From NCBI GenBank assembly GCA_016209705.1, contig JACQVR010000096.1, positions 1 through 46,434 on the forward strand: a DNA stretch of 46,434 nt, read 5' to 3'. Below are positions 1 through 7,956 of the stretch, piece after piece. The stretch's first letter is position 1, and each line of letters starts with the position of its first letter. The translations under genes and the position numbers were made by a program. Below the pieces are notes generated by a model. The model did not search any database. It saw only the letters and a program-made list of their open reading frames with translations, and was not told the DNA's origin. Source of the DNA: Planctomycetota bacterium (GTDB taxonomy: Bacteria; Planctomycetota; MHYJ01; JACPRB01).

Positions 1-1
1 A

Positions 2-331
<330 letters not shown>

Positions 332-429
332 AGAGCGCGAAACAAAGAGGTCCCGGAGGAATCGCCCCTCGACAAGCTCGGGGCAGGGAGCGCACGGAGA
401 AGAACGTCAACCACGGAGACACGGAGTCA

Positions 430-558
430 CGGAGAAAAATTTGAGGTTGTGGAGATTTCGGAGACATGAAGATCGGAAAGCGTCCGATGGAGAAGGCCCC
501 CGAAAAAATATCTCCGCATCACCCCTATCTCCATATCTCCTTAAAAAAAGCTTCTCGG
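430..558. repeat. GGAGAT-family element, copy 1
   Basis: The left arm has GGAGA words spaced 8-9 nt apart; the right arm has the complementary TATCTCC words. Left arm, loop and right arm all align by eye with 23874-24002, including CGGAGAAAAATT at the left edge, a GATCGGAA word at the start of the loop, a C-rich loop run and AATATCTCCGCATC opening the right arm. Matching loops as well as stems indicate one ancestral element of about 130 nt rather than simple slippage. Confidence 0.7.
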
Positions 559-610
559 TACCACAACACCGTAACATCTTCGTCTTTCGAGAAGATCTTT
601 CGGAACCATT

Positions 611-686
611 CACCGCGGAGAACGCCGAGGCCGCAGAGATTTTTTGGGGTGAAATTCCCCTCTGCGAACTCCGCGCTCTCAGCGGT
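611..686. repeat. CCGCGGAG inverted repeat hairpin
   Basis: The left arm at 611-638 (ACCGCGGAGAACGCCGAGG, then CCGCAGAG) and the right arm at 659-686 (CTCTGCGAACTCCGCG, then CTCTCAGCGGT) are imperfect reverse complements separated by about 20 nt. It sits inside the larger inverted repeat between atpD and atpC. There is no terminal T-run, so it does not look like an ordinary intrinsic terminator. Confidence 0.65.
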
Positions 687-826
687 AGAAATCGGTTTGG
701 TTGCGGCCCTGGCCGCGCCGTGTCCCTGTGCCTCCGTGGTTAATTTTCTCCGTGAACTCTCTGCCCCGAGCAAAGTCGAGGGGCGTCTCTCCTGTGGGCT
801 CGGACCTGGAGGTTCTTGAAACCGTC

Positions 827-1012
827 GTGGCGCGTAGAACCGCGGGCCTGGGATTCAGCATCGGGGCGATCGCCGCGGTGGTCGTGGTGATGGTCCTCGT
901 GTTGCGGAAGGGACCCGTGGCCGCGCTGGTGGTCGTGGCGGCCGCGGCGGTCCTCATCGGCGTGCTGGGCGTGCTGACGGTCCTCTTCGGCGGGAAGAAA
1001 AAAAATGGCTAG
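827..1012 (+). CDS. small two-helix membrane protein between atpD and atpC
   Basis: About 61 residues, mostly two hydrophobic segments (GFSIGAIAAVVVVMVLVL and AALVVVAAAAVLIGVLGVL) joined by RKGP, with a lysine-rich tail (GGKKKNG). The GTG at 827 is preferred because a GGAGG lies at 808-812, though the spacing is long; GTG 794 in the same frame is an alternative. Upstream in-frame codons belong to the repeat block. The stop overlaps the atpC start by 8 nt, so the two are probably co-translated. Placement in the atp operon hints at a role around the synthase, but the sequence gives no function. Confidence 0.55.
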   Translation: MARRTAGLGFSIGAIAAVVVVMVLVLRKGPVAALVVVAAAAVLIGVLGVLTVLFGGKKKNG

Positions 1013-1415
1013 AACGTTCAAGTTGGAGATCGTCACTCCCGAAAAGATCGTCTTCTCCGAAGACATCGTCTCGCTGGTTGTGCCCGCGGAGCGCGGCTAT
1101 CTGGGCATCCTGGCCGGCCACGCCCCGCTGCTGTGCACGCTCCAGCCGGGAGAGATCACCATCCGGCGCGAGACCGGGGATCTCTACTTCGCCACGAGCG
1201 GCGGCTTCCTGGAGGCGACGCCCCACACGACCAAGCTTCTCTGCGAGAGCGCCGAATCGGTTCAGGAAATCGACACGACGCGCGCGGAAGAAGCCCTCCG
1301 GCGGGCGAAAGAACGCCTCCACGCGGCGGGCGCCTCGATCGACCGGGACCGGGCGCAGGCCGCTCTCGATCGGGCGCAGAACCGGCTCAACGTGGCGCAG
1401 AAGCGGGGGCGCTGA
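1005..1415 (+). CDS. atpC: ATP synthase F1 subunit epsilon
   Basis: 136 residues, the normal length for epsilon. The N-terminal beta-sandwich begins FKLEIVTPEKIVFSEDI and includes the family signature VPAERGYLGILAGHAPLL; a C-terminal helical hairpin rich in Ala, Arg and Glu (about residues 90-136) follows. Epsilon belongs to the central rotor stalk of F1 and its helical hairpin can restrain ATP hydrolysis. The start ATG lies inside the preceding small membrane gene's last codons. It closes the ATP synthase operon here, since the next genes are on the other strand. Confidence 0.95.
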   Translation: MARTFKLEIVTPEKIVFSEDIVSLVVPAERGYLGILAGHAPLLCTLQPGEITIRRETGDLYFATSGGFLEATPHTTKLLCESAESVQEIDTTRAEEALRRAKERLHAAGASIDRDRAQAALDRAQNRLNVAQKRGR

Positions 1416-1431
1416 AGGTTCCAGGCGTGAT

Positions 1432-1632
1432 TTAGCTTGCCTTTCGGCGTTTTGCCCGCGACGACTTGATGGGTATGAAAACCGCAATCGCGCCCAAGCC
1501 GGCACACGCAATTCCCACGAACCAATAATTGCGTGGCACTTCCTCATTTTCCAGACCCAGAATAGCCATCTTCTCCCCGATCATGTAGGCGGAAAGGCAG
1601 TAATGTTGCAGCAACTTCAGCGGTTCCATCAT
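1432..1632 (-). CDS. small single-pass membrane protein, unknown
   Basis: 66 residues with one clear membrane segment (NYWFVGIACAGLGAIAVFIPI) followed by a basic tail (KSSRAKRRKAS), predicting the C-terminus on the cytoplasmic side. An AAAGGGGAG ribosome-binding site lies about 9 nt before the ATG. It sits 18 nt downstream of the 1651-1896 reading frame on the same strand, so the two may be co-transcribed. I recognise no family. Base composition is visibly less GC-rich than the flanking genes. Confidence 0.5.
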   Translation of the reverse strand: MMEPLKLLQHYCLSAYMIGEKMAILGLENEEVPRNYWFVGIACAGLGAIAVFIPIKSSRAKRRKAS

Positions 1633-1650
1633 GGGGTGCGCTTCTCCCCT

Positions 1651-1896
1651 TTAAATGTCAACAGAAGAAATTTCGATCCACGCACTTCGTATGTAATAGT
1701 GAATATACTCCATGCAGTGTTCCTTAACCTTTGGATCCGGCGGCAACTTGGCCCATGCGGGATATATTCGCTGCGCAACCCCTTCCATTTCAGAATCGGA
1801 ATACTTCGTGTGCAAAGCTGGAAAAGCCGCGATGCGCGCAACTTCGCGATCCTCAGCTCGGTAAGAGAAGCCTACTATGCATCTCTCGAAAAGCAA
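1651..1896 (-). CDS. hypothetical protein, unknown
   Basis: 81 residues from a TTG start at 1896. The downstream two thirds read like a folded protein (AFPALHTKYSDSEMEGVAQR, PPDPKVKEHCMEYIHYYIRS), with aromatic and charged residues alternating as in a small helical domain. No family is recognised. An overlapping frame (1629-1841) is less protein-like and is treated as a shadow. The true start is uncertain because no good ribosome-binding site precedes the TTG. Confidence 0.4.
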   Translation of the reverse strand: MLFERCIVGFSYRAEDREVARIAAFPALHTKYSDSEMEGVAQRIYPAWAKLPPDPKVKEHCMEYIHYYIRSAWIEISSVDI

Positions 1897-1999
1897 GGCG
1901 ATGCCGAATAAGGTATGGGGCGACGCCGGCGCCTCGACGGAAGGACATCGCCTGACGATTCACTTTGACAACGGGACGGCCGCGGGCCAGGATGGTGGG

Positions 2000-2332
2000 A
2001 TGACGCTTGGACTGCGTTTCGGCGGCTGGATGCTCTTCGCCATCGGCGCCGCCGTCTTCATCGTCAACGGTTCGTTCGCGAACATCAAAAGCCCCATTAC
2101 CATGGTGGGACTCCTGGCGATGCCGATCGGCATGATCCTGACCATGAGCTCGAACATCCTGGCCTGGAGAGTCCACATGAAGGCGCTGGATCGACGGTCC
2201 CGCTTGCGCCGCGAGTCCCCGCCTCCGGACCTTCCGCCGACCTCTTCGACGCCGGAGAAGCACTACGCCCCCCGCAAGCTCGATGAGGAAAAACTGAAGA
2301 AAGACGAACCCGAGGAACCGAAGGACGCGTAA
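2000..2332 (+). CDS. small two-helix membrane protein with charged tail, unknown
   Basis: 110 residues from ATG 2000. Two membrane segments (GGWMLFAIGAAVFIVNG and MVGLLAMPIGMILTMSSNIL) are followed by a long hydrophilic C-terminus ending in Lys/Glu/Pro-rich sequence (EEKLKKDEPEEPKDA). The frame is open upstream to 1877, but those residues look unlike protein and span a perfect TTGACA at 1965-1970. That box lies 17 nt before CAGGAT, itself 6 nt before this ATG, a geometry compatible with a leaderless start. No family recognised. Confidence 0.5.
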   Translation: MTLGLRFGGWMLFAIGAAVFIVNGSFANIKSPITMVGLLAMPIGMILTMSSNILAWRVHMKALDRRSRLRRESPPPDLPPTSSTPEKHYAPRKLDEEKLKKDEPEEPKDA

Positions 2333-2346
2333 AGGATCAATTTCTT

Positions 2347-2371
2347 TTGGCGGTTTGGCGCTTTGGCGGTT
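2347..2371. repeat. GGCGGTTT octad repeat, single arm
   Basis: A 25-nt run of three 8-nt phased words (GGCGGTTT, GGCGCTTT, GGCGGTT) lies in the short gap between two convergent genes. Exactly the same 25 bases occur at 20576-20600, where they form one arm of a hairpin. Here only one arm is present. Confidence 0.75.
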
Positions 2372-2391
2372 TAACTTTTCCCACGAAGCGG

Positions 2392-3648
2392 TCATTCCCC
2401 GACGACTTTCCCCGCCTTGACGACCGTCTCGACTTGATTGACGCCGAATTGATAGCAGGCATACCGCGCGGAGGGAGCGGTCCAGACCAGGAGGTCCGCC
2501 CGCTTGCCGGGTTCGAGCGAACCCACGAACTCCGCGGCGCCGCAGGCGTGGGCGGCGTTGATGGTGGCGGCCACCAGAGCCTCCGCGGGCGTCATCTTCA
2601 ACTGCGCGCACGCCAGGGAAAGGATCGCCTGCATGTTGAGCGTCATGCAGGAGCCGGGATTGAAGTCCGTGCCCAGCGCCACCGGCACGCCTTCCTCGAT
2701 CAGCTTGCGGGCCGGCGCGTACATCGTCCCGCCCAGGAAATACGTCGTTCCCGGCAGGAGCACGGCGATCGTCGCGGTTCGCCGCAGCGAGCGGATGCCC
2801 CGATCGCTGATCAGCATCAAATGATCGGCGGAAACGGCTCCGATTTCGGCGGCCAGTTCGGCGCTCCCGATCGACTTGAATTCCTCGGCGTGGATTTTCG
2901 GCTGGAGGCCGGCCGCCTTCCCCGCTTCCAGGATCGCCCGCGACTGGTCGATGGAGAACACCCCCACTTCGCAGAACACGTCGCAAAAGCGCGCCAGACG
3001 GCGCTTGGAGACTTCGGGAATCATCTCCTTGACGACGAGATCGATGTATTCGTGTCGCCGGGACGCGTACTCCCGCGGCACCTCATGCGCCCCCATGAAC
3101 GTGGGAATGAGATCCAGCCGCTCCGCCTTCGCCAGCTCCCGCACCGCCTCGAGGCACTTGATCTCGTCTTCGAGCGTCAGCCCATATCCGCTCTTCACTT
3201 CGGCCGTGGTGGTCCCGTGCTCCAGCATGGCGCGCGCGCGCGGCCGGGCCAGCTTGACGAGCTCCGTCCGGCTCGCCGCGCGAACCCTGTCGACGGTCGA
3301 AAGGATCCCGCCGCCCGCGTTCGCGATCTCCATGTAGCTCGCCCCGAGCAGGCGGCGCTCGAACTCGTCCTCGCGCGATCCGGCGAATATGAGATGCGTA
3401 TGCGCGTCCACCAATCCCGGCGTCACCAACTTTCCGCCGGCGTCGATCAGGTTCGATTTCGTCACTTTGTACTCGGCCGTCACGGCGTCCGTGGCGCCGA
3501 CGGCCGCCACGCGCCCGTCGACGACGGCGACGGCGCCGTCGGGAATCAGGCCCAGGTCGGCCTGCTCCTTTCCTCGGCGCGGCGCCGCCGGGCCGCGCAT
3601 CGTGGCGAGCTCGGCGGCGTGCACGATCAAGAGATCAGCCTTGGCCAT
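2392..3648 (-). CDS. hutI: imidazolonepropionase
   Basis: 418 residues, a full-length amidohydrolase of the HutI type, hydrolysing 4-imidazolone-5-propanoate to N-formimidoyl-L-glutamate in histidine degradation. Visible hallmarks are the metal-binding DAHTHLIFAG (about residues 81-90), SREDEFERRLLGASYMEI, EVKSGYGL, KIHAEEF and GTDFNPGS. A GGAG ribosome-binding site lies 5 nt before the ATG. No hutH, hutU or hutG lies nearby, so the rest of the pathway must be elsewhere or absent. The gene is unlinked to the histidine biosynthesis operon 28 kb away. Confidence 0.95.
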   Translation of the reverse strand: MAKADLLIVHAAELATMRGPAAPRRGKEQADLGLIPDGAVAVVDGRVAAVGATDAVTAEYKVTKSNLIDAGGKLVTPGLVDAHTHLIFAGSREDEFERRLLGASYMEIANAGGGILSTVDRVRAASRTELVKLARPRARAMLEHGTTTAEVKSGYGLTLEDEIKCLEAVRELAKAERLDLIPTFMGAHEVPREYASRRHEYIDLVVKEMIPEVSKRRLARFCDVFCEVGVFSIDQSRAILEAGKAAGLQPKIHAEEFKSIGSAELAAEIGAVSADHLMLISDRGIRSLRRTATIAVLLPGTTYFLGGTMYAPARKLIEEGVPVALGTDFNPGSCMTLNMQAILSLACAQLKMTPAEALVAATINAAHACGAAEFVGSLEPGKRADLLVWTAPSARYACYQFGVNQVETVVKAGKVVGE

Positions 3649-3657
3649 GCACGCTCC

Positions 3658-3834
3658 ATTGACCGATGACCGTCGACCGACAACCGTTGACCGCGAGGGA
3701 CCAAGCCTGAGCGAAGCTTGGTGATGGCGCCAGAAACCTCCAGGGTCACCAATAATTTACCCGGCAAAGATGCAAAACCTCCGTCAGCCCTTGGCTTGCG
3801 GTCATCGGTCGACGGTTTGCGGTCAACGATCAAC
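3658..3834. repeat. GACCG heptad inverted repeat
   Basis: The left arm at 3661-3694 is a run of 7-nt words built on GACCGNN; the right arm at 3798-3834 carries the complementary CGGTCNN words. They flank about 100 nt that contain a small palindrome (CCAAGC...GCTTGG, 3700-3721). The block fills the gap between hutI and the downstream DUF885 gene and stops a few bases from both. Confidence 0.7.
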
Positions 3835-3839
3835 AGGAT

Positions 3840-5561
3840 TCACCTCCAATCCCGCTTCAACTCCTGCTCGATGAGCGCCGGCGGGACGTTTCCATACGCG
3901 AGCACGCGATCGTGAAATTCGCGCAACGAGAACGCCGCCCCCAGGCGCTGGCGGGTCGCTTCCCGAATCCGGACGATCTCGAGCATCCCGATCATGTACG
4001 CCATGAAATACGTCGGAGCCCGGGTATAGGCCCGCACGCTGGCTTCCGCCTGCGGGCGCTCCATCCGCACGTTCTGCATGAGGAACTCCACCGCTTCCTC
4101 GAACGTCATCCGTCCCGTGTGGAGCGAGACGTCCAGAATCACGCGCGCGGCGCGCTGCAATCTCCAATTCAACTGCATCAGCCGCTCCCGGCGGTCGCGG
4201 AAATATCCCGACTCATGCGCCAATTCTTCGCAGTAGAATCCCCATCCCTCCGAGAGCAACGGCGAATCGTTCAGCGCCCGGATCTTGGAAGCGATCCCCT
4301 TGGCGTAGATGAACTGCGTGTGATGGCCTGGATAGGCCTCGTGCCAGACCGTGCCCGGAATGTCGTACACGTTATGGCCCGTGAGCTGCGCCTGCTGCTC
4401 CTCCGGCGGCCGCTGCGGATCGACGGGCGTCACGTAGAAGTGGCCGACCTTGGCCCCGTCCAGCGGCCCGGGCGCGTGATAGGCCGCGTAGGGAATCGCG
4501 CTGCGCTGGAATGCGGGCGTCTCGATCACCTCCAGCGACTCTCCTTCAGGCAGCGTCACGACGTTGCGCTCGATCATGAAACGGCGCGCCCGAGCCACTT
4601 CGCGGCGATAGGTTTCCATCAGGTCTTCCGGCCGGGGATGATCGCGCTTCATGCGCTCGAGAATATCCTGCCAAAACGCCGACGGATCGATTTCCCGAGC
4701 GGTGGCTTTCAGGAGGCCGATCGTCCGCTCCCACTCCCGGCGCCCGATGTCCAGAAGCGTTTCCGGCGCGATGTCCAGCAGATGGAAATGCCTCAGGTAG
4801 AATTCGTAGACGTCCCGGCCGGCCGCGAAGGAGGCTTTCGCCCGGGGCAGGATCTCCACCTCGAGAAATTCCACGTACCGCGTCAGCGCCGCTCGGGCCA
4901 GCGCCACGGCCTGATCCAGGCGGGCATGATCCCACGCCGGGAGCCCCCGGCGAATGAGGTTCGCGATCTCTTCCAGCGCTTCCTGCGCCCCCTCGGCATC
5001 CTCGATGGCCATTTCGGTCCACACTCGCGGAGGATCGGAAAGCCGCTGCCGAACGTCTTCGAAGACGACCCCGAGCTGCTCCATCCGCTTCAGCGCGTTG
5101 CCGGCGCGAACCGAGAGCGGCGCGTAATCCTTGATCAACATCGCGTGGACGGTCTCGACGGCGCCGAGCGGCAAGCCCGGCATGATCCGCCGTTCGTCCC
5201 GCCGTTTCAGATCGAAGAGTTCCGTTTCGAGCTGAGCCCGCCAGAGGCGTGCGTCCAGACGCTCGTCGCGGGATACCTGATCGAGTTCCACCTGGTCCAG
5301 GCGCGCGAGCGTTTCTTCCGCGAGCTCTTGGCGCGCGGCGCGCGACGCGTCGTCATGGCGGGTGAGGCGGTCGTCGTAGGTGTGCAGGCCCTGTCCGGAG
5401 GCCCAATTCGGATCCACCCGCGCTCGTTCGGTCAGATAGGTTTCGAAGAGCGCGCTCACGGGGCCTCGTTCATTCGAGAGCGACGGAGGGGGGCTCGCGC
5501 GGCATCCGCCGGCCAGCCACAATCCCAGCGCCCCCAGGCCGGTCCAGAAGCGGAGATCCAC
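3840..5561 (-). CDS. DUF885 family lipoprotein, predicted zinc metallopeptidase
   Basis: 573 residues. The N-terminus is a lipoprotein signal: a short hydrophobic segment (LGALGLWLAGGC) with the lipobox cysteine near residue 19, so the protein should be anchored on an extracytoplasmic membrane face. The DUF885 signature WHEAYPGHH lies around residue 405, followed by LLSEGWGFYCEELA; in this family these motifs supply the zinc ligands and catalytic Glu. The length is normal. The specific substrate cannot be read from sequence; DUF885 proteins are generally annotated as carboxypeptidase-like. It is separated from hutI upstream by the GACCG heptad block. Confidence 0.88.
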   Translation of the reverse strand: MDLRFWTGLGALGLWLAGGCRASPPPSLSNERGPVSALFETYLTERARVDPNWASGQGLHTYDDRLTRHDDASRAARQELAEETLARLDQVELDQVSRDERLDARLWRAQLETELFDLKRRDERRIMPGLPLGAVETVHAMLIKDYAPLSVRAGNALKRMEQLGVVFEDVRQRLSDPPRVWTEMAIEDAEGAQEALEEIANLIRRGLPAWDHARLDQAVALARAALTRYVEFLEVEILPRAKASFAAGRDVYEFYLRHFHLLDIAPETLLDIGRREWERTIGLLKATAREIDPSAFWQDILERMKRDHPRPEDLMETYRREVARARRFMIERNVVTLPEGESLEVIETPAFQRSAIPYAAYHAPGPLDGAKVGHFYVTPVDPQRPPEEQQAQLTGHNVYDIPGTVWHEAYPGHHTQFIYAKGIASKIRALNDSPLLSEGWGFYCEELAHESGYFRDRRERLMQLNWRLQRAARVILDVSLHTGRMTFEEAVEFLMQNVRMERPQAEASVRAYTRAPTYFMAYMIGMLEIVRIREATRQRLGAAFSLREFHDRVLAYGNVPPALIEQELKRDWR

Positions 5562-5565
5562 AATG

Positions 5566-6459
5566 TCAGCTCGTCAAGCGTTGAAGCCGGGTCACGAAGC
5601 GCTGGAGCTCGGACCTCAAACCGTCCGCCCGGCCCGGCTCGCGCAGGAAGCGGCGATAAAACACGAGTTCATCCAGCTCGCCGCTCCACGCGCGAACCTT
5701 CCGGGCCCATGCGCCCAGGATGCGGTCGAGGTCCGCGGGCGCTTTCGGCGCGCGTCCCCTGAGAAGGGATCTCGCCTTTTCCTGGACGGCCTGGGGAACC
5801 GTCACGCGCCCGCGAACCACCTCCCGACGAATTTCTTCACGCACCTCCTCGTCGGGTATGCGCCGTATCTTCTGGGCCAGCGCCGAGAGCTTGTGAACGG
5901 GCAGTTTGTTCTGAATGGCCGTTTCCACCATTTGCCGGCCGCCCAGGCGGTGCGCCTCCAGCGCCGTGCGCCCGGCGATCCTCTTGTCGCGGATCGCCTT
6001 TTGCACCCCGGGCTCCAGCGTCCGCAGACTCAACAGATCCTTGATCCAGCCGCCCGACAACCCCAACATCCGGGAAACGCGCTGCATCGCATCGGACTCC
6101 TTCACGCCGGCGCGGGCCATCCGCTGAAGCATCACGTGGATGGCCTCGGCCTTCTCGATATCGGACAGTCCCTCGCGCTGGAGATTTTCGGCCAGATTCT
6201 GAACCGCCATCTCCTCGTCAGTCAGCTCCTCGATGTCGACTTCGACCTCCGGCCAGCCCAGCATCTTGACGGCGGCCAGGCGCCGGTGGCCGTAACAAAG
6301 CTCGACGCGATCCCCTTTCATCCGGCCGCGCAGCGCCCCGGGCCACAAACCGTTCTCGCGAATCTCGTCCGCCAGGGCTTTGATGCTCTCTCGATCCATC
6401 TTCCGGCGGGCCTGGAACGGATTCGGCTGGACGTTGCGAACCGGGATGACGATCTTCAT
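5566..6459 (-). CDS. ParB/Spo0J-type domain protein
   Basis: 297 residues. The N-terminal ParB CTPase/nuclease-like fold is shown by VRNVQPNPFQARR, LADEIRENGLWPG and YGHRRLAAVKMLGW (about residues 55-68), then QNLAENLQREGLSDIEKA and a helix-turn-helix-like segment (VSRMLGLSGGWIKDLL). The C-terminal third is basic and helical. GGAGGA lies 4 nt before the ATG. No parA is next to it, so it need not be the chromosome-partitioning ParB; solitary ParB-domain proteins also serve plasmid, phage or nucleoid-related roles. It has its own promoter at 6544-6571. Confidence 0.82.
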   Translation of the reverse strand: MKIVIPVRNVQPNPFQARRKMDRESIKALADEIRENGLWPGALRGRMKGDRVELCYGHRRLAAVKMLGWPEVEVDIEELTDEEMAVQNLAENLQREGLSDIEKAEAIHVMLQRMARAGVKESDAMQRVSRMLGLSGGWIKDLLSLRTLEPGVQKAIRDKRIAGRTALEAHRLGGRQMVETAIQNKLPVHKLSALAQKIRRIPDEEVREEIRREVVRGRVTVPQAVQEKARSLLRGRAPKAPADLDRILGAWARKVRAWSGELDELVFYRRFLREPGRADGLRSELQRFVTRLQRLTS

Positions 6460-6543
6460 GAAATCCTCCGCGCGGCGAAGGGGCGGCGGCCCACGACCGC
6501 GGGCCTGAAGGGAGTGATTCCGGCCTCTCCCCGTTTCCTCGTG

Positions 6544-6571
6544 AGTATAGACGGCGCGACGGTTTAGTCAA
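6544..6571 (-). promoter_or_regulatory. sigma70-type promoter of the ParB-like gene
   Basis: On the minus strand TTGACT (6571-6566) and TATACT (6549-6544) are separated by exactly 16 nt, each matching five of six consensus bases. The predicted start of transcription is near 6537, leaving a leader of roughly 80 nt before ATG 6459. The -35 box directly abuts the stop codon of the upstream PilZ gene. Confidence 0.65.
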
Positions 6572-6994
6572 TCAAGGAACGTGAGGCTGTTTGAATCGCT
6601 CGCGAAGCTTGTCGATGATGGCGCGGTGCTCGTCGTTCAGGCCCTCGAATTCCGCTCCGATCACGAGGCGCCCTTGCGCGGTGGGATTCTGATGGCACCA
6701 GCGGACTACCGCCTTGATCTCCATTTTCTGGCCGATCGGAACGAACTTCAGCGTCGCCGGGTAGACGGTGCCCAAGACCAGGCGGTCCGAGCTGAGAAAT
6801 CGCATCCCGTAATCGCTCATGTCCAGGATGGGCCCGCCGATGTCGCGCTTCTTGCCGAGTCCGAAAATGCCTCCCGTGAGGATCTCGGCCCGGCAATCTC
6901 GAACCTCGAACCGATCGTACCGTCTCTTGAACGAGCTGGATCCGATCCTTGGGTCCCTTCGGGAGGAGCCCGAGCTAAACGCTTCGTCCGACAT
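6572..6994 (-). CDS. PilZ domain protein
   Basis: 140 residues. A flexible Ser/Arg-rich N-terminus precedes a PilZ-like beta-barrel: KRRYDRFEVRDCRAEI near residue 23 and DIGGPILDMSDYGMRFLSS near residue 50 correspond to the RxxxR and DxSxxG c-di-GMP-binding motifs (here YDRFEVRD and DMSDYG). Later strands (LKFVPIGQKMEIKAVVRWC, IGAEFEGL) complete the barrel. The arginine motif is not canonical, so binding is uncertain. The frame extends upstream of 6994, but that part overlaps the neighbouring reductase in another frame. TATAAT lies 7 nt before this ATG, suggesting a leaderless mRNA. Confidence 0.8.
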   Translation of the reverse strand: MSDEAFSSGSSRRDPRIGSSSFKRRYDRFEVRDCRAEILTGGIFGLGKKRDIGGPILDMSDYGMRFLSSDRLVLGTVYPATLKFVPIGQKMEIKAVVRWCHQNPTAQGRLVIGAEFEGLNDEHRAIIDKLRERFKQPHVP

Positions 6995-7001
6995 GGAGAG
7001 A

Positions 7002-7010
7002 ATTATATCA
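7002..7010 (-). promoter_or_regulatory. extended -10 promoter, leaderless start of the PilZ gene
   Basis: The minus strand reads TGATATAAT, a consensus -10 hexamer with the extended TGn motif, ending at 7002. Only 7 nt separate it from ATG 6994 and no ribosome-binding site fits between, so transcription would begin at or next to the start codon. The spacing is identical to that of the upstream reductase gene. Confidence 0.6.
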
Positions 7011-7056
7011 CAACTGGGAAACCCCGCTCCACGGGTCACGGAACCTCCGGGCCCGA

Positions 7057-7902
7057 CTACCACATCTCGGTCAGGATCCGCTCCGGACCGAAACCGAGTT
7101 GCTGTAGCCGTCCCGGCACGTTGCGGCGGGGAACCCCGCACCAGGCGTCCACGAAACCCGGCTGGCGGACCTTGCTTCCATCGGGGGCGACCCCCTGCCG
7201 CGGCCGATTGGGACCGCAGACCAAAGCCAAGGACGCCGCCCCGTCGAGATATCCGGACATCGCCTCGCGCACCATCTCCACCGAAACGTGCTCTCTCCGC
7301 GGGCCTTTTGAAAAGACATGCCGGATCCGGAAGCGATCCGGAAAGCGAGCGGCCACTTCCGGCCATTCGCTCTTGTAAAAAACGTCTTCCTCCGTGGAAT
7401 TCTGAAGAAGGAGGAGGTGATGCGCCGTCCACCCGCGAAACAGCGCGGAGCGGATCATGCCCCGGTTGGGCGCCACGCCGCTGCCGGCGCACAGGTGCAG
7501 GATGCCCGTGATGCCCTCGGGGCAGGCTTCGGAAAGACAATAACGGCCGTGGGGCCCGCGAAACGTGATTCGGTCGCCGGGCTTTGTTTCCGCGGTCAAG
7601 TGGGGCGTCAGGAGCACCGAATAAGGACCGTCTTGGGGCGTGATCTTCACCGAGATCTCGATGAAACGCCGGTCGCCGCCGTCCGACGAGAGGGAGAAGC
7701 TGCGCGGCATCTCCGGCATGCTCTTGCGCGCTTCCAGCTCGCGAATCTCGGGCGCCAGCGCCTCGAACTGGTGCGGATCGATCTCGATGTATTGCCCCGG
7801 CCGGTAGGAAAACTCGGCTCCGGCGAGGTCCATCCGGATCGTCACGGCGCGGGGCGCCTCGGGCCGCACCTCCGCAACCGTCGCGGTAATCTCGGCAACC
7901 AT
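7057..7902 (-). CDS. FAD/NAD(P)-binding oxidoreductase, ferredoxin reductase family
   Basis: 281 residues. The FAD-binding barrel is marked by YRPGQYIEI (about residues 33-41) and PRSFSLSS (about 66), matching the RxYS-type flavin motif; the NAD(P)-binding half shows LHLCAGSGVAPNRGMIRS and VCGPN near the C-terminus. There is no ferredoxin [2Fe-2S] cysteine cluster, so it would hand electrons to a separate carrier. The partner is unknown, as neighbouring genes are unrelated. The start is fixed by TATAAT 7 nt upstream; no ribosome-binding site is visible. The C-terminal region is somewhat unusual for the family (GVPRRNVPGRLQQLGFGPER). Confidence 0.85.
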   Translation of the reverse strand: MVAEITATVAEVRPEAPRAVTIRMDLAGAEFSYRPGQYIEIDPHQFEALAPEIRELEARKSMPEMPRSFSLSSDGGDRRFIEISVKITPQDGPYSVLLTPHLTAETKPGDRITFRGPHGRYCLSEACPEGITGILHLCAGSGVAPNRGMIRSALFRGWTAHHLLLLQNSTEEDVFYKSEWPEVAARFPDRFRIRHVFSKGPRREHVSVEMVREAMSGYLDGAASLALVCGPNRPRQGVAPDGSKVRQPGFVDAWCGVPRRNVPGRLQQLGFGPERILTEMW

Positions 7903-7909
7903 GGGGAGA

Positions 7910-7938
7910 ATTATAGGAGGTCGTATCGCGGGCGTCGA
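7910..7938 (-). promoter_or_regulatory. sigma70-type promoter, leaderless start of the reductase gene
   Basis: On the minus strand TCGACG (7938-7933, four of six matches to TTGACA) and a perfect TATAAT (7915-7910) are spaced by 17 nt. The -10 box ends 7 nt before ATG 7902, so the mRNA should start at the initiation codon. Confidence 0.62.
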
Positions 7939-7956
7939 CGCCTTCTCCCAGACGCG

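Larger units (their letters stand above)
364..785. repeat. Composite intergenic hairpin block between atpD and atpC
   Basis: This stretch between atpD and the next gene contains no convincing gene. Its outer arms are inverted copies of each other: 364-435 (CCCCTCGAC, GCTCGGGGCAG, then the 8-nt phased CACGGAGA/CACGGAGT) and 715-785 (complement of the same words, including CTCCGTGGTTAA). Nested inside are a GGAGAT-type element (430-558) and a further hairpin (611-638 pairing with 659-686). Short ORFs across it are translations of the repeat and I do not call them genes. Confidence 0.8.

Noticed and set aside
441..819. Small ORFs inside the atpD-atpC repeat block
   Set aside because: They translate repeat words in both directions and lack ribosome-binding sites.
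3912..5762. 616-codon plus-strand frame opposite the DUF885 gene
   Set aside because: Same reason: antisense shadow of a well-supported peptidase gene.
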